A stretch of 64,000 bases of DNA, from assembly GCF_041088075.1 (NCBI RefSeq), contig NZ_JBGCVY010000025.1:1-64000 (forward strand), in the 5' to 3' direction. A program made the translations under genes and the position numbers. The notes below the pieces were generated by a model. That model worked only from the letters and a program-made list of their open reading frames with translations, searched no databases and had not been told where the DNA came from. The DNA comes from Mucilaginibacter_A sp041088075. Its GTDB lineage: Bacteria > Bacteroidota > Bacteroidia > Sphingobacteriales > Sphingobacteriaceae. Below are positions 43,696 through 52,414 of this stretch, piece by piece. The number at the start of each line of letters is the position of its first letter. The stretch's first letter is position 1.

Positions 43696-44646
43696 CTATT
43701 TACTAAAATGCTGCATAATTAAAGTAGCCAGTTCCACTCCAATCCTTTCCTGTGCCTCATTGGTAGAAGCGCCGATGTGTGGCGTTAACGAAATCTTAGG
43801 GTGGGTCAAAAGATCTGTGCGGGGCGTTGGTTCGTTATCAAAAACATCCAAACCGGCAAAAGCCAATTTTCCGCTGTTTAAAGCTTCGAGCAAAGCATCT
43901 TCATCAATCGTTCCGCCGCGCGAAGCATTGACTACGGCTGCACCTTTTTTCATGGCGGCAAATTCGGCTGCACCTAAAACTGGTTCCGGGCTGAAAGGCA
44001 CATGCAGACTGACGAAATCACTTTGTGCAATCAGTTCATCTTTGGATGCTTCTTTTACCGATACTTTTACCAACTGTCCGTCGCCCAATTCGATTGCCAA
44101 TTCGTTGTTAAAAGGGTGCAAATCATAAGCCAGCACTTTCATGCCCAAGCCTATCGCTATTTTTGCAACTTCGCGGCCAATCCGGCCAAAACCTAAAATA
44201 CCGATCGTTTTTCCGCGTAGCTCAATCCCTTTTGCGTATGCTTTTTTTAGCTCGTTAAATTTGGTGTTGCCTTCGGCTGGCATTTTTCGGTTGCTGTCCT
44301 CCAAAAAACGGATGCCGGTAAACAGGTGTGCAAAAACCAGTTCGGCCACAGAAAGCGAAGAAGATGCAGGCGTGTTCACCACGGCAACACCTTTTTCGCG
44401 GGCGTATTCAACATCAATATTGTCCATGCCAACGCCGCCACGGCCAACCAATTTTAAATTCGGGCAGGCATCAATCAAAGCTTGGCGTACTTTGGTGGCG
44501 CTTCTTACCGTGATCGCATCAAAATTTTGTAATTGTTCGGTTAGTTGTTCTTGCGGAATATGCTCGGTTTCTACGTAAAAACCTACGCTTTCTAAAAGTG
44601 CTTTTCCGGCCGGGTCAATCCCGTCGTTTGCTAATATCCTGATCAT
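43696..44646 (-). CDS. serA: D-3-phosphoglycerate dehydrogenase SerA (short form)
   Basis: A 316-residue D-2-hydroxyacid dehydrogenase. The NAD loop GILGFGRIGREVA is at about 148-160, then 'VVNASRGGTIDEDAL' and the catalytic His in LTPHIGAST. It lacks the C-terminal ACT domain, so serine feedback through ACT is not expected. With serC 180 bp upstream on the same strand it forms the serine pathway pair. An exact motif (44046-44057) is in frame as VSVKEASKDE. Confidence 0.9.
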   Translation of the reverse strand: MIRILANDGIDPAGKALLESVGFYVETEHIPQEQLTEQLQNFDAITVRSATKVRQALIDACPNLKLVGRGGVGMDNIDVEYAREKGVAVVNTPASSSLSVAELVFAHLFTGIRFLEDSNRKMPAEGNTKFNELKKAYAKGIELRGKTIGILGFGRIGREVAKIAIGLGMKVLAYDLHPFNNELAIELGDGQLVKVSVKEASKDELIAQSDFVSLHVPFSPEPVLGAAEFAAMKKGAAVVNASRGGTIDEDALLEALNSGKLAFAGLDVFDNEPTPRTDLLTHPKISLTPHIGASTNEAQERIGVELATLIMQHFSK

Positions 44647-44670
44647 TTATTATTGTGTTGAAGGATGATG

Positions 44671-44821
44671 GGCCTGTTTAAATTCGTACAAGAAAAAATC
44701 TTAATACTTCTTTTACCCTATAAAAATTGGTGTCTCTATCAAATCAAAACCCAATTCCCATCAATTTTTAGGCGATAAAAGAAGCATATATACCTTAACA
44801 AGTAAATTTTAAACAGCCTCT
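44671..44821. repeat. MITE-like element inside the serC-serA gap (copy H)
   Basis: Ends GGCCTGTTTAAATTC and AAATTTTAAACAGCCTC. Inner motifs are ATACTTCTTTTACCC (44704-44718) and GGCGA plus TAAAAGAAGCAT (44776-44787), with AT boxes TAAAAATTGGTG and ATCAATTTTTA. It takes up nearly the whole intercistronic space. Confidence 0.88.
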
Positions 44822-44826
44822 GTTTG

Positions 44827-45894
44827 TTATTTATTCTTTTCGGCAAATTCCTGCATGGCATCAACCAAAGCAGTAACGCCGGCAATGGGCAGGGCATTGT
44901 AAATAGAAGCACGGAAACCGCCCGCACTTCGATGGCCTTTGATGCCAATAAGACCTCGTTCTTCGGCAAACTTTAAAAAAGGTTTTTCGAGTTCCGGTTT
45001 CTCCATCACAAAACAAACGTTCATAATGGAACGGTCTTCTACGGCACAAACGCCTCTAAACAAAGGGTTTCTGTCGATTTCTTTATATAACGCTTTAGCT
45101 TTGGCTTCGTTTGCTTTGGCAATTGCCGCTACGCCTCCGTTGGCTTTGATCCAACGCAAAGTCAACATCGAAATATAGATGGCAAAAACCGGAGGTGTGT
45201 TGTACATCGAACCGTTTTCGATATGCAATTGGTAATTCAGCATCGAAGGAATTGCACGTTCCGCTTTTCCCAGGATTTCATCTTTCACGATCACAACCGT
45301 TGCGCCTGCCGGGCCCATATTTTTTTGTGCACCTGCGTAGATCAAACCAAAATCGGCCACGTTAATTTCGCGGCTGAAAATATCAGACGACATATCGGCA
45401 ACCATCGGAACCGGCGATTTTGGAAACTGGTGCATTTGCGTGCCGTAAATGGTATTGTTGGAAGTAATGTGGAAATAAGCCGCATCCGCAGGAATTTCAT
45501 AATTTTTCGGGATTTGCTTAAAGTTGTTCTCTTTATCGGTTGCAACAACAACCGGCGTTCCGAAGATTTTTGCTTCTTTTATCGCTTTGTTGGCCCAAAC
45601 GCCCGTTTCTAAATACGCGGCGGTTTTTCCTTGCGGCAACAAATTGTAAGGAACCATTGAAAATTGCAAACTTGCGCCTCCTTGTAAAAATATTACAGAA
45701 TAACCTTCCGGCACTTTCAATAATTCTTTGACTAAGCTTACGGCTTCGTTCATCACCGCTTCAAACTCTGGCGAGCGGTGCGATATTTCTAAGATGGATA
45801 AACCGATTCCGTTAAAATCAATTACCGCTTCGGCGGCTTGTTTAAGTACTTCGTGGGGCAAAATGCCCGGGCCTGCACCAAAATTATGCTTCAT
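44827..45894 (-). CDS. serC: Phosphoserine aminotransferase SerC
   Basis: A 355-residue PLP aminotransferase. The N-terminal 'HNFGAGPGILPHEVL' and the PLP Lys in 'IYAGAQKNMGPAG' (about residue 195) are diagnostic. It converts 3-phosphohydroxypyruvate (the SerA product) to phosphoserine. The motif-like TTGCTTCTTTTA (45570-45581) encodes AIKEAK. The gene order serC-serA with a repeat element between may change their relative expression. Confidence 0.94.
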   Translation of the reverse strand: MKHNFGAGPGILPHEVLKQAAEAVIDFNGIGLSILEISHRSPEFEAVMNEAVSLVKELLKVPEGYSVIFLQGGASLQFSMVPYNLLPQGKTAAYLETGVWANKAIKEAKIFGTPVVVATDKENNFKQIPKNYEIPADAAYFHITSNNTIYGTQMHQFPKSPVPMVADMSSDIFSREINVADFGLIYAGAQKNMGPAGATVVIVKDEILGKAERAIPSMLNYQLHIENGSMYNTPPVFAIYISMLTLRWIKANGGVAAIAKANEAKAKALYKEIDRNPLFRGVCAVEDRSIMNVCFVMEKPELEKPFLKFAEERGLIGIKGHRSAGGFRASIYNALPIAGVTALVDAMQEFAEKNK

Positions 45895-46041
45895 GTTTTT
45901 TATTAAATTAAGCCGGAAAAGAAGAATTAAAAGTAATAACCGGCGTGGGCGAATTTATAAATTTTGACTTTGTTTACAGTTAGTTATTTATAAATAATTT
46001 AACTAAACATCGTTTTTGTTTTTAATTCGATCAGCAATTGA

Positions 46042-46053
46042 ATGCTTCTTTTA
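46042..46053 (-). repeat. Dispersed motif forming the rpe stop codon
   Basis: ATGCTTCTTTTA; its last three bases are the complement of the rpe TAA stop codon. Confidence 0.85.
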
Positions 46054-46701
46054 AGGATGTTTTAATTTTTGGATAGCCAGCAAAGGATCGTAGGACGAAA
46101 AAACCGAATTGCCGGCAACCAAAACGTTTGCACCGGCCTGCAATAATTCTTTGCAGTTATCTTCGCTGATGCCGCCATCAACTTCAATCTTCAAATCCGG
46201 ATTTCGGTTTCGGGCCAACGCTTTTAAATCGTATAATTTTTTGTAAGTATTGAGGATAAATTTCTGCCCGCCAAAACCTGGGTTTACCGACATGATCAAC
46301 ACCAAATCCAAATCGGTAATTATATCTTCCAGCAAAGCAACCGGCGAATGCGGGTTTAAAGCTACGCCGGCCGTACAACCTGCGCTTTTAATGAGTTGAA
46401 CGGTTCGGTTTAAATGCGTGCAAGCTTCCAAATGGACAGTAATATTTGCTGCGCCGTCTTTGGCAAATTGTTCGATGTATTGGTCTGGGTTTACGATCAT
46501 CAAATGCACATCAATTGGTTTGGTTGCAATGGGTTTAATGGCTTTTAAAACCGGAAAACCGAAAGAAATATTCGGCACAAAAACGCCGTCCATTACATCA
46601 AAATGAATCCAATCGGCCTCGCTTTGGTTCAGCATTTCCACATCGCGTTGCAAGTTGGCAAAATCAGCCGCCAAAAGAGAAGGCGCAATCAAATGTTCCA
46701 T
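46051..46701 (-). CDS. rpe: Ribulose-phosphate 3-epimerase
   Basis: A 216-residue TIM-barrel enzyme of the pentose phosphate pathway. IAPSLLAADFANL at the N-terminus, HFDVMDGVFVPN (metal His/Asp), 'MSVNPGFGGQKF' and EVDGGISEDN are all canonical. The -7 box candidate ends four bases before the ATG, so the transcript may be nearly leaderless. The stop codon is supplied by a copy of the dispersed motif. Confidence 0.96.
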   Translation of the reverse strand: MEHLIAPSLLAADFANLQRDVEMLNQSEADWIHFDVMDGVFVPNISFGFPVLKAIKPIATKPIDVHLMIVNPDQYIEQFAKDGAANITVHLEACTHLNRTVQLIKSAGCTAGVALNPHSPVALLEDIITDLDLVLIMSVNPGFGGQKFILNTYKKLYDLKALARNRNPDLKIEVDGGISEDNCKELLQAGANVLVAGNSVFSSYDPLLAIQKLKHP

Positions 46702-46705
46702 GTTT

Positions 46706-46713
46706 CAAATATA
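46706..46713 (-). promoter_or_regulatory. Putative -7 box of rpe
   Basis: TATATTTG on the minus strand, with only four bases (AAAC) before the rpe ATG. Confidence 0.5.
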
Positions 46714-46780
46714 CATATATGCGTAAAAAATCAGTTTTTTATAATTTTATAATGGCTTTTTTTACAAGTCATTGTCCAAC

Positions 46781-46825
46781 AACGCTTCTTTTACCGGTAT
46801 AAATTTAGGTGATAAAAGAAGCATT
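46781..46825. repeat. Minimal inverted motif pair
   Basis: ACGCTTCTTTTACCGG (one mismatch) and TTTAGGTGATAAAAGAAGCAT face each other around TATAAA. This is the smallest complete inverted pair, without outer MITE ends. Confidence 0.85.
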
Positions 46826-46826
46826 A

Positions 46827-46867
46827 AAAAAAACGCCCGAACCATTTTAAATGGTCCGGGCGTTTTC
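46827..46867. terminator. Intrinsic terminator (minus-strand small gene or bidirectional)
   Basis: AAAAACGCCCGAACCATTT and AAATGGTCCGGGCGTTTT form a long stem (one mismatch) with runs of A and T on both sides. Confidence 0.88.
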
Positions 46868-46882
46868 CAAGATTTCAAAACT

Positions 46883-46987
46883 TTACTTGGTTACCCACAT
46901 TACGATTACCGCCAAAACCAGCAGTATTAATAAGATGAGGCTGATACCAACAATTTTTGAACCTGCTTTTTTTTCCTGTTCGGCCAT
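46883..46987 (-). CDS. Small single-pass membrane protein, 34 residues
   Basis: MAEQEKKAGSKIVG, then about 20 hydrophobic residues (ISLILLILLVLAVIVMW) and VTK-stop. The cytoplasmic charged head and strong terminator right after the stop support a real gene. It lies between rpoD and rpe. Function unknown. Confidence 0.6.
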   Translation of the reverse strand: MAEQEKKAGSKIVGISLILLILLVLAVIVMWVTK

Positions 46988-47023
46988 GTAATAATAATTT
47001 TAGGTTGATAAAAAGAGTATCGT

Positions 47024-47881
47024 TTATAAATAAGATTCTAAAACATTGTTGCGGGAAGTGTGGCGCAAACGTTGCAACGCTTTGTCTTTCAACTGGCGGA
47101 CACGTTCGCGGGTAATCATAAAACGTTCGCCGATTTCTTCCAAAGATTGCGGCGTCCCGGAACCTAAACCAAAGAACAGGATAATCACTTCACGGTCGCG
47201 TTCTGGCAGTGAAGACAGGGAACGCATCACTTCCATCGAAAGCGATTCCTGGATCATGCTGTAATCTGTAGCCGGGTCGCCGTGCTGCAACACATCCAAC
47301 AGCGTGTTTTCCTCACCCTGGATAAACGGCGCATCCATCGAAACGTGGCGGCCGGAATTGTTTAACGAATCAGAAATGCGTTCTTCGGTGGTTTCCAAAT
47401 CAACAGCCAGTTCTTCCGGTGTTGGTTCGCGCTCAAACTCCTGCTCTAAACGGGAGTATGCTTTGCGGATTTTGCTTAAAGAACCAACCTGGTTTAAAGG
47501 CAAACGAACGATACGGGATTGTTCTGCAACGGCAGACAAAATAGACTGGCGGATCCACCAAACGGCGTAAGAAATAAATTTAAAGCCTTTGGTTTCGTCA
47601 AAACGTTTGGCGGCTTTAATCAAACCTAAATTTCCTTCGTTGATTAAATCGCCTAAAGTTAAACCTTGGTTTTGATATTGTTTTGCTACAGAAACCACAA
47701 ACCTTAAATTTGCTTTGGTTAAACGTTCTAAAGCGGCTTGGTCTCCTTCGCGTATTTTCTGGGTCAGGATAACTTCTTCCTGTGCGGTGATCAAGTCAAC
47801 TTTACCAATTTCTGTAAGATATTTATCCAGCGATTGTGATTCGCGGTTGGTGATAGACTGGGATATTTTGAGTTGTCTCAT
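47024..47881 (-). CDS. rpoD: Primary sigma factor RpoD (Bacteroidota type)
   Basis: A 285-residue sigma-70: regions 1.2 (DKYLTEIGKV), 2 (NLRFVVSVAKQYQNQGLTLGDL...KFISYAVWWIRQSI), 3 and 4 (EEIGERFMITRERVRQL). Region 1.1 is missing and the protein is short, as in the Bacteroidota housekeeping sigma that reads TAnnTTTG promoters. ATG 47881 gives the conserved MRQLKISQSIT start. Confidence 0.97.
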   Translation of the reverse strand: MRQLKISQSITNRESQSLDKYLTEIGKVDLITAQEEVILTQKIREGDQAALERLTKANLRFVVSVAKQYQNQGLTLGDLINEGNLGLIKAAKRFDETKGFKFISYAVWWIRQSILSAVAEQSRIVRLPLNQVGSLSKIRKAYSRLEQEFEREPTPEELAVDLETTEERISDSLNNSGRHVSMDAPFIQGEENTLLDVLQHGDPATDYSMIQESLSMEVMRSLSSLPERDREVIILFFGLGSGTPQSLEEIGERFMITRERVRQLKDKALQRLRHTSRNNVLESYL

Positions 47882-47959
47882 AATGTAAATGCCTGGGATT
47901 TTAAATTGTTAGCTTAAAAAAATTAACGGGCAGGGCTAAAAATTTTAATGTAAAAAGAT

Positions 47960-47967
47960 CAAATGTA
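47960..47967 (-). promoter_or_regulatory. Putative -7 box of rpoD
   Basis: TACATTTG on the minus strand, matching TAnnTTTG. Confidence 0.5.
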
Positions 47968-48151
47968 CCTAATTTTCTTTAACGTAACGACTACCTTAAT
48001 GTTTTTAATTGTAAACATTATTTGACATTCTGTTAAGATTTTGTATTTTATTTAGTACAATACTTAAACGAAACCAGGAGCCTAAATATTTTCCAGTCAG
48101 GCTAAGAAGCAGTCATAAAAGCGTCATTATAAAAGCATTAGAAATACAAGG

Positions 48152-48163
48152 ATGCTTCTTTTA
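48152..48163 (-). repeat. Dispersed 12-bp motif, exact copy
   Basis: ATGCTTCTTTTA followed by CCGGCATTTTTTC, 28 bp from the end of the pseudouridine synthase gene. Confidence 0.88.
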
Positions 48164-48190
48164 CCGGCATTTTTTCGGCATCGGATTTTG

Positions 48191-48910
48191 TTACTGATCG
48201 AACTTTTCCAGCAGTTTCAACAGTGTTTCAAAATCTTTTGGATAAGGCGCATTTACCGTAATTTCTTCTTCCGCATTAATTTTTAAGGAGATTTCAAAAG
48301 CGTGCAAAGCAAAGCGTTTCATGATCGGCAGCTCTTCTTGGTCTTTACCCAAACGGTAGTTGCGTTTTAAATCAGACAGTAAAACCGGCTTGCCTTTGTA
48401 CAGTTCATCACCGGCAATAGAAGCGCGTTGCGTAGCCAAATGGATACGGATTTGGTGCATCCTTCCGGTTATCGGCCTGCATTCTACCAGCGTATAATGT
48501 TTAAAATATTTGAGGGAATTAAACCAAGTTTCGGCGCGTTTGCCTTCCTGACGGCTGATGGTTACGTTGCCTTTGCCTACATTAAGGATTGGCAAGTCAA
48601 TAAACAGGTTTTCAAAAACGTGCGTACCATCAATAATGGCGTGATATACTTTTTTTACCTGCCTTTTTTCAAACTGCATCGAAACGGCGCGGTAAGCTTC
48701 CGGGTTTTTGGCAAAAACTAATGCGCCCGAAGTTTCTTTGTCCAAGCGGTGGCAAATCTGCGCGTCCGGCCAATATTGCTTGGCTAAACGAAGCATGTTG
48801 ATGTCGCCGCCTTCCCTTTCATCCAAAGAACTTAAAAAAGGAGGTTTGTTGACAATGATCAGGTCTGCGTTTTCAAATAAGATCAGATCCTGGAATTTAG
48901 GAATTTTCAT
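48191..48910 (-). CDS. RluA-family pseudouridine synthase
   Basis: A 239-residue enzyme with the catalytic Asp in CHRLDKETSG and 'ADLIIVNKPPFLSS' ahead of it. 'TGRMHQIRIHLA' completes the family pattern. It modifies uridines in 23S rRNA or tRNA; there is no S4 domain, so the target is unclear. ATG 48910 is preferred over the TTG three codons upstream. It lies 30 bp after the response regulator gene. Confidence 0.92.
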   Translation of the reverse strand: MKIPKFQDLILFENADLIIVNKPPFLSSLDEREGGDINMLRLAKQYWPDAQICHRLDKETSGALVFAKNPEAYRAVSMQFEKRQVKKVYHAIIDGTHVFENLFIDLPILNVGKGNVTISRQEGKRAETWFNSLKYFKHYTLVECRPITGRMHQIRIHLATQRASIAGDELYKGKPVLLSDLKRNYRLGKDQEELPIMKRFALHAFEISLKINAEEEITVNAPYPKDFETLLKLLEKFDQ

Positions 48911-48940
48911 CTGCGGCAAATATCGCAGATTTACGGCGTT

Positions 48941-49630
48941 TTACAGCAACTCAAATTTGTAGCCCACTCCTTTTACGGTAGAAACATATTTTTCGCCCAG
49001 CTTTTCGCGCAGTTTTCGGATGTGTACATCAATCGTGCGGTTGGTTACCACCACAGAATCTTCCCAAATATTTTTCAAAATGGCTTCGCGCGTGTAAACT
49101 TTGCCAGGTTTAGAGGCAAGCAGGTACAGCAGTTCAAATTCTTTTTTCGCCAGCACAACTTTTTCTCCGCCCTGAAAAACCAAAAATGCTTCGCGGTCAA
49201 TTACCAGATCTCCAATTTCAACCTTGTTATCCGGTGTATCATCCGAAGGTTGGTTACGGCGGAGGATGGCATTGATGCGGCTAACCAAAGCGCGCGGCTT
49301 GATGGGTTTGGCAATGTAATCATCGGCGCCCACATTAAAACCAGCAATTTCTGAATATTCTTCGCTTCGGGCCGTTAAAAAAACCATGAAAGTATTTTTA
49401 AATTCGGGCATGGTGCGCATAATACGGCAGGCTTCAATGCCATCCATTTTCGGCATCATCACATCCAGAATAATCAAATCGGGCAAATATTTTTTGGCTT
49501 CGGCTACGGCTTCCTGTCCGTTGTGGGCAACATAAACCTGGTAACCTTCTTTGTTGAGGTTATACTCGATCAGCTCCAAAATATCCGGCTCATCATCAAC
49601 AATCAGGATCTTCTGTTTCGGATTACTCAT
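48941..49630 (-). CDS. OmpR/PhoB-type response regulator
   Basis: A 229-residue regulator: receiver domain with VDDEPD (Asp12-13 pair), phospho-acceptor Asp56 in ILDVMMPKMDG and Lys in YIAKPIKP; then a winged-helix DNA-binding domain ending 'TVKGVGYKFELL'. No histidine kinase is adjacent, so its partner is encoded elsewhere. It may be co-transcribed with the RluA gene. Confidence 0.93.
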   Translation of the reverse strand: MSNPKQKILIVDDEPDILELIEYNLNKEGYQVYVAHNGQEAVAEAKKYLPDLIILDVMMPKMDGIEACRIMRTMPEFKNTFMVFLTARSEEYSEIAGFNVGADDYIAKPIKPRALVSRINAILRRNQPSDDTPDNKVEIGDLVIDREAFLVFQGGEKVVLAKKEFELLYLLASKPGKVYTREAILKNIWEDSVVVTNRTIDVHIRKLREKLGEKYVSTVKGVGYKFELL

Positions 49631-49726
49631 TTTCTTAATTTTCTGTAAATGTAACGGCTAAAAAAGATTGCAGACATTAATTTTTTATTAAGTAATTGTA
49701 AAGAAAGCCGGATTTAACAGTTGATG

Positions 49727-50833
49727 CTATTTAAACGTCTTGGCAAAAAAAGCAGCCAGATCATTACCGGTAATGTTTTTGGCAACAATGTTTCCGTTTG
49801 GGTCCAAAATAAAATTAGAAGGAATGGCCTGCACCTGGTAACGCTGCACCACCGGCCCGTTAAAGTTTTGCAGTTCGCTGCCGTGCGCCCAGGTCAAGTG
49901 GTCGTCGTTGACAGCTTTTTGCCAGGCATCTTTGTTTTCATCCAGAGAAATGCCGACAATATTTAAACCTTTCGGGTGATATTGCTGGTACAATTTTACC
50001 ACGTTCGGGTTTTCTTTGCGACAAGGAACGCACCAGGAAGCCCAAAAATCAAGCATTACGTATTTGCCTTTATAATCCGAAAGTTTGATGGTTTTGCCAT
50101 CAATGCCGGGGATTGAAAAATCGGGCGCGACGTGGCCAACGGAAACCGGTTTTAGCAACGCCATGTGTTTTTTAAACTGCTCCACGGCCTGGTTGCCTTT
50201 AAATTTATCGCCCAAACCATCGGCGTAAGCAACCAGTTCTTTTTCATATTTCATCTGGTCCAAAGCCATGGCAGCATAAAAACCGGCAAGCGAATTTTTA
50301 TTTTTATCAACAAAATTTAGGATTTCGTTTGAAAGATCGGCCATGTTCTTTTCAAAACTGGGCAGGTATTTTTTCAAAACCGAATCCTGGTTTACGCCTT
50401 TTGCGCCTGCTTCGGCCTGATATTGATTGGCCAGCTTGGTGTTTTTAACGGTATAAATATTACTGATGCGGTTGTACGCTTTGATCTTTTCCGAATCTCC
50501 GGAACCTGTAACCGTATAATTATGGTTTGGGTCAGCCAGATCAGTTTTAAAATCAATATCGTTTCCGTTTTCGGCGATCAAATCAAACTCCTGGTCGCCG
50601 TTTTTGATTTTGTACAAGTTGGCAAAAGGCGTGGATTTTTTGAAAACGAATTTGTTCTGCTCGCTCAATTGAACGGAATCAATTACACGAACGTTAGTGG
50701 AATCCGCTTCCAGCAAAAACACTTTTTGCTGTGCCGGATGCTCAATTTGCCCTTCAATTTTGAATGTATTTTTATCGGAACAAGCACTAAAAAAAGTTAT
50801 TGCAGCAAGCACCGGAACTATTATTTTTCTCAT
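49727..50833 (-). CDS. TlpA-type thiol-disulfide lipoprotein with DUF4369-like region
   Basis: A 368-residue periplasmic protein: lipobox FFSAC (Cys18), N-terminal beta domain (about 24-130, 'FKIEGQIEHPAQQKVFLLEAD') of DUF4369 type, helical spacer, and thioredoxin fold with WASWCVPCRKE (about 265-275). It likely reduces or oxidises exported proteins. It starts 3 bp after gatB, so co-transcribed with it. Confidence 0.9.
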   Translation of the reverse strand: MRKIIVPVLAAITFFSACSDKNTFKIEGQIEHPAQQKVFLLEADSTNVRVIDSVQLSEQNKFVFKKSTPFANLYKIKNGDQEFDLIAENGNDIDFKTDLADPNHNYTVTGSGDSEKIKAYNRISNIYTVKNTKLANQYQAEAGAKGVNQDSVLKKYLPSFEKNMADLSNEILNFVDKNKNSLAGFYAAMALDQMKYEKELVAYADGLGDKFKGNQAVEQFKKHMALLKPVSVGHVAPDFSIPGIDGKTIKLSDYKGKYVMLDFWASWCVPCRKENPNVVKLYQQYHPKGLNIVGISLDENKDAWQKAVNDDHLTWAHGSELQNFNGPVVQRYQVQAIPSNFILDPNGNIVAKNITGNDLAAFFAKTFK

Positions 50834-50836
50834 AAA

Positions 50837-52300
50837 TTATTTCTCTAATTTTTCTGCCAAAACGCGGTTTGCTGTTTTTGGGTCTATTTTTCCTTTGGAT
50901 AGCTTCATTACCTCGCCCATAAACATGCCCAAAATCCCTTTTTTTCCTTTTTTATATTCGGATACTTTTTGCGGGTGCAATTGCAAAACCTGGTCTATGA
51001 TCAAATCTAATTTTTCTTCGTTCCGGTCAATAAACAGGTTTAAAGCAGCAGCCGTTTCTGTTGCTGATTTTTCGGGATGACGGACCAATTCCTGGAAAAG
51101 CTGGTGCGCGGCAACCGTAATACTGATCTTGCCTTCATCAACCAATTGGATCACTTCGGCAATCGTTTTCGGCTTCACCAAAAAACTGCCGATAAAAACA
51201 GTATGCGTGTTTAAGTACGATTTGATGCTGCCCATCATCCAATGCGCCGCGGCTTTGTAGTTGGAAGTTTCTTTGATCAGTTCCTCAAAATAGTTCACCA
51301 GTTCGTGGTCGGCGGTTAAAACGGAAGCTTCGTAATCGTTTAAACCTAATTGTTGCGTGTATTTCTCGTACAGTTCTTCGGGTAACGCAGGCAGGTTTCT
51401 GCGGATTTCTTTAATATAAGCTTCCGTTAAAACGATGGGCTGCAAATCCGGTTCCGGGAAATAACGGTAATCATTCGCCATTTCTTTGCTGCGCAAAACC
51501 GAAGTGGTTCCGGTATCGGCATCAAAATTCAAGGTGTTTTGTTCGATGGTTTCACCGCGTTCCAACAATTCGATTTGCCGTGCTGCTTCAAACTCAATCG
51601 CTTTCTGCACATTTTTGATGGAATTAAGGTTTTTCACTTCGCAGCGCGTTCCATATTTGGTTTCGCCTTTTTTACGGACCGAAATATTGGCATCGCAACG
51701 CAAACTTCCTTCTTCCATGTTGCCATCGCAAATCCCGAGAAAGCGCACCAGACGGCGGATTTCCGACAGAAAAGCATGTGCTTCTTCGCCGCTTCGTAAA
51801 TCGGGTTCGGTTACAATTTCGAGCAGCGGCACACCGGCGCGGTTCAAATCAATCAGCGTGTTGGCCTCGTCCAAATCGTGGATACTTTTGCCGGCATCTT
51901 CTTCCATATGGATTCTGTTTAAGCGAATTTGTTTTTGTTCCGATGCTGTTTTTATGCCGATAAAACCAGTATGACAAATGGCGGCCGCATCCTGCGTAAT
52001 CTGGTAGCCTTTCGGCAAATCGGCATAAAAATAATTTTTGCGGTCGAAAAAGTTATATTCCCTGATCTGGCAATGCGTGGCCAAACCTAATTTTACCGCA
52101 AACTCAATATGTTTTTTGTTGATGAAAGGCAACGTGCCGGGATGGCCTAAAGAAACCGGGCTGACGTGCCGGTTGGGCTTGGCACCGAAAGCGGCCGAAT
52201 CTGAGCAAAAAGCTTTACTTGCCGTGGCTAATTGTGCGTGAACTTCCAGTCCGATAACTACTTCATATCCTGCCTGCAACTGGGCTGTTTCGATCGTCAT
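50837..52300 (-). CDS. gatB: Asp/Glu-tRNA amidotransferase subunit B
   Basis: A 487-residue GatB: 'YEVVIGLEVHAQL' start, 'PLLEIVTEPDLRSGEEA' and RCDANISVR in the kinase-like part, and a C-terminal YqeY-like tail. It phosphorylates and transamidates misacylated Glu-tRNA(Gln) or Asp-tRNA(Asn) with GatA and GatC, which are not in the window. AC-type motifs at 51192-51203 and 51943-51954; the second forms a near-palindrome with 51961-51972. Confidence 0.96.
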   Translation of the reverse strand: MTIETAQLQAGYEVVIGLEVHAQLATASKAFCSDSAAFGAKPNRHVSPVSLGHPGTLPFINKKHIEFAVKLGLATHCQIREYNFFDRKNYFYADLPKGYQITQDAAAICHTGFIGIKTASEQKQIRLNRIHMEEDAGKSIHDLDEANTLIDLNRAGVPLLEIVTEPDLRSGEEAHAFLSEIRRLVRFLGICDGNMEEGSLRCDANISVRKKGETKYGTRCEVKNLNSIKNVQKAIEFEAARQIELLERGETIEQNTLNFDADTGTTSVLRSKEMANDYRYFPEPDLQPIVLTEAYIKEIRRNLPALPEELYEKYTQQLGLNDYEASVLTADHELVNYFEELIKETSNYKAAAHWMMGSIKSYLNTHTVFIGSFLVKPKTIAEVIQLVDEGKISITVAAHQLFQELVRHPEKSATETAAALNLFIDRNEEKLDLIIDQVLQLHPQKVSEYKKGKKGILGMFMGEVMKLSKGKIDPKTANRVLAEKLEK

Positions 52301-52414
52301 TTACGAGTATATGTACTTTTGTATGGGATTAGTTAAAGCTTGTAAAACTATTAAATATAGTTGAAGAACGCATAATGGAATTCAGCATTTGAGGATCCGG
52401 AGAATGATTTTTAG

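Larger units (their letters stand above)
47882..48190. other. Upstream region of rpoD
   Basis: No gene. A TAnnTTTG-type box (TACATTTG, minus strand, 47960-47967) lies 78 bp before rpoD. A motif copy, ATGCTTCTTTTACCGGC (48152-48168), is near the RluA gene end. The rest is AT-rich. Confidence 0.6.
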
